This document shows positions 1 to 4,597 of a DNA stretch of 5,649 nt, piece after piece (the first letter of the stretch is position 1; every line of letters begins with the position of its first letter). The notes beneath the pieces were generated by a model. The model was given only the letters and a program-made list of their open reading frames with translations, ran no database searches and had not been told where the DNA came from. Made by a program: the position numbers and the translations under genes. Source of the DNA: Chloroflexota bacterium (GTDB taxonomy: Bacteria > Chloroflexota > Dormibacteria > Dormibacterales > Dormibacteraceae); the NCBI GenBank assembly GCA_003446775.1, contig DMCH01000158.1, positions 624-6,272 of the forward strand, in the 5' to 3' direction.

Positions 1-1
1 C

Positions 2-298
2 CCGATCACCTGGGACGAGCTCGGCGAGCTCGGCGTCGGCTTCATCTTCATCACGCTCGCCCTCCAGCACGCCGCCGGCCACGGCATGTCGGTGCTGCTC
101 GACGATCTCAAGCACAGCCAGGAGCAGGGCTACATGGCGCTGCAGCGGAAGGAGTGGGCGCCGAACGCGGACATCCCGACCCGGAGCCATCACCTGTTCT
201 CGGGAGTGCCGTACCACCAGCATGTCGGCCAGGAGTACGGAGCGACCCGCCTGAGCGAGGAGCTCGACGAGCACCTCGAGGTCTCGAAAGTAGTCTGA
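2..298 (+). CDS. C-terminal fragment of an unrecognised protein (5' end outside the window)
   Basis: Reading frame 2 is open from the left edge to the TGA at 296-298, giving 98 visible residues. All 28 codons before the first in-frame ATG (at 86) end in G or C, the pattern of a coding high-GC frame, so the gene very probably starts upstream of the window and not at that ATG. The visible part opens with a moderately hydrophobic stretch (GVGFIFITLALQHAAGHG, about residues 11-28). A hydrophilic tail follows, rich in His, Glu and Tyr, with HH at about 63-64 and a YHQHVGQEYG motif near 71-80. The His-rich tail after a hydrophobic segment might suggest a metal-binding or membrane-associated protein, but I do not recognise the family and assign no function. 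It lies 52 bases upstream of sppA on the same strand and could share its transcript. Confidence 0.72.
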   Translation, partial: PITWDELGELGVGFIFITLALQHAAGHGMSVLLDDLKHSQEQGYMALQRKEWAPNADIPTRSHHLFSGVPYHQHVGQEYGATRLSEELDEHLEVSKVV

Positions 299-350
299 AC
301 TAAGTAACCAACTCAACTCCGCGCCAAGTAAGCTTTTAACGAGAGGCGGG
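299..350 (+). other. Short intergenic leader before sppA
   Basis: This 52-base gap is clearly richer in A and T than the genes around it. The hexamer AAGTAA occurs twice (302-307 and 326-331), and an AGCTTTTAA stretch follows. I see no convincing paired -35/-10 promoter and no hairpin, so sppA may be read from an upstream promoter. The last ten bases hold the sppA ribosome binding site. Confidence 0.4.
341..350 (+). promoter_or_regulatory. Ribosome binding site that sets the TTG start of sppA
   Basis: GAGAGG at 341-346 followed by CGGG is a purine-rich Shine-Dalgarno-like run. It ends four bases before the TTG at 351, which is slightly close but acceptable. The next in-frame ATG lies over 80 codons downstream, inside the first S49 domain, so this site supports the TTG as the true start. 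Confidence 0.5.
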
Positions 351-2033
351 TTGACTTATCCGTTCCGTTACGTCTGGTGGCTGCTGTCGAGCTTGTGGCG
401 ATCGATCGGCAGAGCGCCGGACTACGTTATCTTCGTTTTAGACGACGGGCTTCCGACCCTGCCCGACCCGCCGGGGCCCTTCTGGCAGCGATTCGTCTCG
501 CGGCCGCGCTTGAGCGTCAAGGAGCTCGGGGACCGATTTGACGCGATCGCGCGCGATCGCCGGACCAAAGGGGTCGTGCTTCACCTCCGGCCGGTGCCGA
601 TGTCGATGGCGAGCCTGCAGGACATGCGAGAGCTCGTCTCGAAGCTGCGCGGTGCCGGCAAGCGCGTAATTGCGTGGGCGCCGTTCTACACCACCGGGAC
701 CTACTACCTGGCGTCCGCATGCGACGAGATCCTGCTGATGCCCGCGGGCCTGGTGCGCCCGCTTGGTTTCTCATCGACCGGAGTGTTCCTGGCCGACGGC
801 CTGGCCCGCGTCGGGATCAAGGCGGATTTCGTGCAGATATCACCGTACAAGTCCGCCCCGGACCCGCTCACGAAATCAAAGATGACGCCCGAGCAGCGCG
901 AGCAGGTGACCTGGCTGCTGGCGTCGAACCATCAAGAGCTCGTCAGGTCGATCGGCGAGAGCCGCGGTATTGAGTTCGACGCTGCCGCGAAGCTCGTCGA
1001 CGACTCTCCGTACACCGACAGCGTCGCCCTCGAGAAGCATGTCGTCGACGGGCTGCTGCCGGAGGAGCAGCTTCCGGATCATCTGGGCGGACACGGCCAG
1101 CGTGCTCGGATCGCGACGTGGGACCAGGCTCGGCGCCGGTTGAGGGCCCCGCGCCCCACCACCGGCAGAGGCAGATACGTAGCCATCATGCGCATCGAGG
1201 GCACGATCGTCGACGGGCGCACCGAGTCATTGCCGATCAGACCTCCGATCGACATCCCGCTGGTGGGCCAGGATCGAGCGGGCGATCTCAGCGTGGTTCC
1301 GCTCGCGCGCCAGGTCGCCGCCGACAAGAACGCCGCGGCGGCGGTCCTGTTCGTCAACTCGCGCGGGGGATCATCGACGGCGTCGGAGGCAATGCGGCAG
1401 GCAATCGAGCTCATTGCCAAGCGCAAGCCGCTGGTGGTCGCGATGGGGTCTGCGGCTGCGTCGGGCGGCTACCTGGTGGCGACCCCTGGGCAATGGATCG
1501 TGGCGCGGCCGAGCACGCTGACGGGCTCGATCGGGGTCTTCACGGGCAAGCTCGTCACCAGCGACCTGTTCTCGAAGCTGTTGGTCAATCGAGAGACCGT
1601 GGCGTTCGGCAAGCATGTGACGCTCGAAGGTGACGATGATCCGTTCACGGACGAGGAACGGACGATCGTTCAGCAGGAGATCGGCCGCGTGTACGAGCTG
1701 TTCCTCGAGTCTGTCGGCTCATCGCGCGGGATGACACGCGACGAGGTGCATCCCGTGGCCGGCGGGCGCGTTTGGACGGGCAGCCAGGCCCTGGAGCGGA
1801 AGCTGGTCGATGAGCTGGGCGGCGTGGATGCGGCGGTGCGCAAGGCGCGAAGCCTGGCCGGGCTGAAGGACACGACGCCGGCGAGAGAGGTGAGGGCGCC
1901 GCGGCGGCCGGTTCCGCCGCGCGCGATGCCCACCGCGGCCGGGTTGCTGGGCTACGTGCTGGAAGGGATCGGCCTGCTGAGCCGGGCGCCAGCCCTGGCG
2001 GTCATGGAGTACATACCAACCGACCCGTTCTAA
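351..2033 (+). CDS. sppA: Signal peptide peptidase SppA, tandem-domain (67 kDa-type) S49 serine peptidase
   Basis: The 560-residue product is a two-domain peptidase family S49 protein, slightly shorter than E. coli SppA (618 residues). SppA degrades signal peptides left in the membrane, using a Ser-Lys dyad in which the N-terminal domain gives the lysine and the C-terminal domain the serine. Both are visible: the PYKSAPDP motif gives Lys167 (equivalent to E. coli Lys209) and SAAASGGYL gives Ser371 (equivalent to Ser409). The C-terminal domain also has FVNSRGGSSTASEAM at about 334-348 (usually NSPGGS, here Arg for Pro) and LTGSIGVF at about 390-397. The N-terminal domain spans roughly residues 50-240, the C-terminal roughly 275-505. 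The first 30 residues hold only a short Trp-rich segment (YVWWLLSSLW), not a clear membrane anchor. The C-terminal 30 residues are fairly hydrophobic. The TTG start is chosen from its Shine-Dalgarno and the lack of a better one upstream of the first domain. Confidence 0.93.
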   Translation: MTYPFRYVWWLLSSLWRSIGRAPDYVIFVLDDGLPTLPDPPGPFWQRFVSRPRLSVKELGDRFDAIARDRRTKGVVLHLRPVPMSMASLQDMRELVSKLRGAGKRVIAWAPFYTTGTYYLASACDEILLMPAGLVRPLGFSSTGVFLADGLARVGIKADFVQISPYKSAPDPLTKSKMTPEQREQVTWLLASNHQELVRSIGESRGIEFDAAAKLVDDSPYTDSVALEKHVVDGLLPEEQLPDHLGGHGQRARIATWDQARRRLRAPRPTTGRGRYVAIMRIEGTIVDGRTESLPIRPPIDIPLVGQDRAGDLSVVPLARQVAADKNAAAAVLFVNSRGGSSTASEAMRQAIELIAKRKPLVVAMGSAAASGGYLVATPGQWIVARPSTLTGSIGVFTGKLVTSDLFSKLLVNRETVAFGKHVTLEGDDDPFTDEERTIVQQEIGRVYELFLESVGSSRGMTRDEVHPVAGGRVWTGSQALERKLVDELGGVDAAVRKARSLAGLKDTTPAREVRAPRRPVPPRAMPTAAGLLGYVLEGIGLLSRAPALAVMEYIPTDPF

Positions 2034-2063
2034 TTTCACCTCCCCGCGTCGCGGGTAGGTGAA
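2034..2063. terminator. Bidirectional hairpin terminator between convergent genes
   Basis: Bases 2035-2048 and 2050-2063 are reverse complements around base 2049, with a single mismatch (2042/2056). The arms carry TTCACCT and CCCGCG on the left and CGCGGG and AGGTGAA on the right. A realistic stem would open the innermost pairs to form a loop of three to five bases. The repeat fits exactly between the sppA stop (TAA, 2031-2033) and the stop of the opposing gene (TAA, 2064-2066). Neither strand has a good T tract after the stem, so it may work as a weak intrinsic terminator, a 3'-end stabiliser, or a block to read-through between the convergent units. Confidence 0.7.
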
Positions 2064-2888
2064 TTATCGGTTGGCCACCAACAACTCGAGGGAGTCGACC
2101 AGCCTGGGTCCTGGGCGGTTGAAATACGCCGACCCGTCGAGGACCACAACGTGGTTGGCGCCGACTGACTCGATGTCCGCGCGGACCAGATCGGCTTCAG
2201 CCTGCGCCCGTTGCCGGTTGAACCCGCAGGGCGCCAACACCAGGAGCTCCGGACGCGCCTCGGCCACTTCCGCCCACGAGATCGCGACGGACGGCGCGCC
2301 CGGTCGGGCGAGCGGATCCTCGATGCCTGCGAGCGCGAGCAGGTCTGGCGTCCAGTGCCCGGCCGGGTAGGGCGGGTCCAGCCATTCGAGGAACACCCCC
2401 CGCACTGGCGGGCGTTCGTGGGCCGTTCGCCGTACAGCTTCGATTCGAGCGTTGAGACGGCGCATCAACGGTTCGGCGTCGGCACCGCACGCCGCCGCCA
2501 GGGCCACGATGTCGGCCAGCACGTCCTGCAACGAGTGGGGGTGCTGGCGAATCATCCGGATCCCTTCGAGGTCCACGGCCACCTGGTCCGCGGAAACGGC
2601 GCAGACCCGGCAGACGTCCTGCGCCACGACGAGGTCAGGCTCTAGCTCCTGGATGGCCTGGGTGTCGACGAAATAGAGCGAACGCCCGGCCACGGCCGCC
2701 TCCGAAACCGCGGTCTCGATCCCCGCGCTGTCCTTGTCGTGCAAGCGCAGAGTCGAGCGCGTCACGATCGGCAGCGAAGATGCCTCCGGCGGGTAGTCGC
2801 ATTCGTGGGTGACCGCGACCAGGCTGCCGCCGAGTCCAAGGGCGAAGAGCGATTCGGTGGCGCTCGGGAGAAGGGAAACGATCCTCAT
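2064..2888 (-). CDS. BtuF-like cobalamin-binding protein, without signal peptide (COG0614 family)
   Basis: This 274-residue protein belongs to the helical-backbone periplasmic-binding-protein superfamily, in the group usually annotated 'cobalamin-binding protein'. Recognisable family motifs, in order, are MRIVSLLPSATE at the N terminus, THECDYP (27-33), IVTRS (41-45), QDVCRVCAV (90-98), EWLDPP (168-173) with GHW (177-179), APCGF (219-223) and DGSAYFNRPGPR (251-262). The protein begins directly with the first beta strand of the fold, with no signal peptide or lipobox, so it is predicted to be cytoplasmic, unlike classical BtuF. Cysteines 30, 93, 96 and 221 sit within the motifs. The ATG at 2886-2888 overlaps the upstream stop as ATGA, indicating translational coupling. 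A longer frame reaching 3083 would only add Arg-rich shadow sequence from the neighbouring gene. It is the last gene of the operon. Its corrinoid ligand is inferred from the family and the neighbours. Confidence 0.87.
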   Translation of the reverse strand: MRIVSLLPSATESLFALGLGGSLVAVTHECDYPPEASSLPIVTRSTLRLHDKDSAGIETAVSEAAVAGRSLYFVDTQAIQELEPDLVVAQDVCRVCAVSADQVAVDLEGIRMIRQHPHSLQDVLADIVALAAACGADAEPLMRRLNARIEAVRRTAHERPPVRGVFLEWLDPPYPAGHWTPDLLALAGIEDPLARPGAPSVAISWAEVAEARPELLVLAPCGFNRQRAQAEADLVRADIESVGANHVVVLDGSAYFNRPGPRLVDSLELLVANR

Positions 2889-3568
2889 ACGGCGCCGCCG
2901 GTCACATCGAGCTGGGCGAAGCCCGAATCCAGGCGCCGCTCGCCAGCAATCCACGCGAGCGGCTGCTTGAAGACCGGCCCCGCGAAGGCGAACGAGTGAT
3001 ATTCGCCATTCTCTCCGCAAGGGTCGGCGCCTGTGGTTCCGATCTCGCTCGCGAAGCGCTCGTCGATGACGCGGCCGAGCCATGCCTCGTCGAGCTTCGC
3101 GAGGTCGACGCAGGTGATCACCGCCCGCCCGCCCGAGGCGACGAACTCACCAAGGAGGAGCTCGGGTGGCTCGCCCCAGATCGGCTCAACGTGCTGGAGC
3201 CCGGCCGCGGTGACGCGGTCTTCGTACCACGCTCGAACATCGGCGAGGTGGATGTCGCCGAACACGACGCCCGTAAACCCCTCCTCGCGAAGCGACGCCA
3301 GCTCGTGGCGGAGGTTCGCTTCCATCTCGGCCCAAGCGGTCGGGATGGCGCGGAGGCTGATCCCGATCGCCACCGCCTGCGCTTCCAGCATCTCGACCCG
3401 GGTGGCGTGGAAGCGAACGCGCCGGGTGGTCGAGTCGTAGAAGGAGACGAGGCGGGCCACGTCAAGTCCAGCCTTGCTCGCGCGGTCCAGAGCGAGCGCG
3501 CTGTCCTTGCCGCCCGACCACATCAGCGCGTATCTACCGCTCAGGTCAGTGCCACTCTGAAGAATCAA
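2885..3568 (-). CDS. DUF71/COG2102 PP-loop ATP pyrophosphatase (Dph6-like, B12-associated type)
   Basis: The 227-residue product has an N-type ATP pyrophosphatase PP-loop, SGGKDS, at residues 18-23. It also has the family motifs GVVFGDI (100-106), EPIWGE (128-133) and DPCGENGEYHSF (182-193). In eukaryotes and archaea the related Dph6 makes diphthamide from diphthine using ATP and ammonia, and its matching motif ends in E-(T/S) (GEYET type). Here the end is YHSF, and bacteria lack diphthamide. Published comparative genomics of DUF71 separated a bacterial subgroup that clusters with B12 transport genes and proposed a role in B12 salvage. The neighbours here fit that subgroup. A role in adenylating or amidating a corrinoid side chain is inference. 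The TTG start at 3566-3568 has a strong Shine-Dalgarno (GGAGG) six bases upstream. The gene overlaps the 3' end of the 96-residue gene by 23 bases, and its own stop overlaps the next ATG. Confidence 0.88.
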   Translation of the reverse strand: MILQSGTDLSGRYALMWSGGKDSALALDRASKAGLDVARLVSFYDSTTRRVRFHATRVEMLEAQAVAIGISLRAIPTAWAEMEANLRHELASLREEGFTGVVFGDIHLADVRAWYEDRVTAAGLQHVEPIWGEPPELLLGEFVASGGRAVITCVDLAKLDEAWLGRVIDERFASEIGTTGADPCGENGEYHSFAFAGPVFKQPLAWIAGERRLDSGFAQLDVTGGAV

Positions 3569-3836
3569 GGCCGGCCTCCAGCCAGTCGATGAGAGCCGCG
3601 ACCTTGGCCCAGTCCTCGGCCTTCCGAGCCTCGATCAGGTCGCGCAGAGCCTGGGGCTCGATCGCGAGAAGCGCTTCGGCGCCGGAGCCGGCGTAGCGCA
3701 CGAGCGCGTGATGGACGACGTCGTCATACGTCAATCCCGTGTTGCGGGCGAGGTTTTCGAGGGTTTGCCGGGGATCGACGAGACGCGAGAGTGCGACGGC
3801 GGTCCGGAAATTCTGATTCGGGTCCTGAGCACTCAA
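3546..3836 (-). CDS. Unrecognised 96-residue helical protein in the ECF/DUF71 operon
   Basis: From a TTG at 3834-3836 to the TGA at 3546-3548 the frame encodes a 96-residue, mostly alpha-helical, acidic protein. It has no cysteine, no membrane segment and no signal peptide. Codon third positions are strongly G/C, as in the neighbouring genes, which supports real coding. The TTG overlaps the S-component stop as TTGA, and the 3' end overlaps the DUF71 start by 23 bases. The N-terminal third reads like a soluble helix pair (VDPRQTLENLARNTGL), and the C-terminal third is Trp-containing (EDWAKVAALIDWLEAG, ending SSEWH). I find no other in-frame ATG, GTG or TTG near the 5' end, and the Shine-Dalgarno is poor, so translation probably depends on coupling to the S component. 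I do not recognise a family. The position suggests an accessory factor of the transporter or of the DUF71 enzyme, which is inference only. Confidence 0.72.
   Translation of the reverse strand: MSAQDPNQNFRTAVALSRLVDPRQTLENLARNTGLTYDDVVHHALVRYAGSGAEALLAIEPQALRDLIEARKAEDWAKVAALIDWLEAGLDSSEWH
3575..3580 (-). promoter_or_regulatory. Shine-Dalgarno TGGAGG for the DUF71 gene, inside the preceding gene
   Basis: On the - strand TGGAGG ends six bases before the TTG at 3568. It is the best ribosome binding site in the window and it fixes a non-ATG start. It lies within the codons for the last residues of the upstream 96-residue protein, so ribosomes finishing that protein pass through it and could re-initiate. 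Confidence 0.75.
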
Positions 3837-4597
3837 GGCGAGGCACCCACGACTTCGAAGGTCAGGCGCACGCGCAGCCTGGCCAGCGCGGCCATCACCG
3901 GGGCCCCCAGCGCCACGACCATCAGCACATTGCCCACCGCGCGGAAAGTGTCGTACGCGAGCGAGGTCAACAGGTAGAACCGGCCGAAATGAACCAGCGA
4001 GGTCGCCGCGTCCATTCCGGGCAGCCAGCCCAGCGTCGGATTGCCTCGATACACAGGAATCCAATCCGTGATGTCGAGCAGCGCGCCCACGACCCAGCCC
4101 ATCACCCCACCTACGGCGGCCAGCACCAGCACGTCGCGCCAATCGGGGACCCGGGAACCGCGGCTCCACTGGCCCGCCAGCCCGGCCGCGACGCCGACCC
4201 ACCCGACCGCGAAGACCTGGTAGGGCACCCAGGGGCCCATTCCGCCCCCCGCCAGGGCGGATACGAGGATCGACAGCGCGCCGGCCAGGAACCCGAAAGA
4301 GGTGCCGAAGACGTAGCCGGCGCACAGCACGAGAAAGTAGATCGGGCTGAAGCCGCCGATGCCTTCGATCACCGCCAGGCGCAGCGCGGTGTCGATCGCC
4401 GCGATCGCGGCGAGCAACGCCACCGCACGCGAATCGAGCTGCCGCATCCCCGCTTCGACGAGAAAGAGTCCGACCACGCAGGCGATCGTGAGTGTCCAGG
4501 CAGGCGTGCTCGCCGGCAGCCCGCTGCCGAGGAACGGCCACGAAAAAAGGGCGATGCCGCCCAGCGAGACCACGCCAATCGGCAGGGCGCGGATCAC
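3833..4597 (-). CDS. ECF transporter substrate-binding S component (predicted corrinoid)
   Basis: The 254-residue protein is very hydrophobic, with about six to seven membrane segments at roughly residues 5-22, 34-48, 57-78, 85-117 (one or two), 121-143, 155-175 and 205-236. It looks like the S component of an energy-coupling-factor transporter. The helix LLAAIAAIDTALRLA (61-75) resembles the Ala-rich S-component helix that contacts the T subunit. The stretch SPIYFLVLCAGYVFG followed by GGGMGPWVPYQVFAVGWVG (117-135) matches the GPW-(L/V)-P-(F/Y)-Q pattern I associate with high-GC S components. It is somewhat longer than the usual 170-220 residues because of an N-terminal hydrophobic extension. 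The ligand is not readable from sequence alone; a corrinoid, as in the CbrT-type systems, is inferred from the DUF71 and BtuF-like genes downstream. The GTG start at 4595-4597 overlaps the ATPase stop as GTGA and has GGGAG seven bases upstream. Confidence 0.85.
   Translation of the reverse strand: MIRALPIGVVSLGGIALFSWPFLGSGLPASTPAWTLTIACVVGLFLVEAGMRQLDSRAVALLAAIAAIDTALRLAVIEGIGGFSPIYFLVLCAGYVFGTSFGFLAGALSILVSALAGGGMGPWVPYQVFAVGWVGVAAGLAGQWSRGSRVPDWRDVLVLAAVGGVMGWVVGALLDITDWIPVYRGNPTLGWLPGMDAATSLVHFGRFYLLTSLAYDTFRAVGNVLMVVALGAPVMAALARLRVRLTFEVVGASP

Noticed and set aside
15..32. Tandem copy of the nonamer GAGCTCGGC near the left edge.
   Set aside because: It encodes ELGELG within a coding frame and has only two units, so it needs no other explanation.
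351..380. TTGACT at 351-356 as a promoter -35 box.
   Set aside because: No -10-like hexamer appears at 16-18 bases spacing (CTGGTG region). The same TTG has a Shine-Dalgarno and opens the sppA frame, so it is better read as a start codon.
543..560. Two GCGATCGC octamers (543-550, 553-560), with another at 4401-4408, resembling the HIP1 repeat of cyanobacteria.
   Set aside because: I saw only three copies, all inside coding sequence of high-GC DNA where this palindrome arises readily. Protein content does not suggest a cyanobacterium.
2064..3083. A longer 339-codon version of the BtuF-like gene, starting at 3083.
   Set aside because: The extra 65 residues are Arg-rich and antiparallel in character to a real protein because they lie over the DUF71 gene in another frame. 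The ATG at 2888 begins exactly at the conserved first strand and overlaps the previous stop.
3546..4541. A 331-codon open frame on the - strand that could be read as one long protein ending in the 96-residue sequence.
   Set aside because: Its first two thirds overlap the S component in another frame and give Arg/Gly-rich shadow sequence, while the S-component frame gives clean membrane helices and family motifs. Only the part from the TTG at 3836 looks coding.
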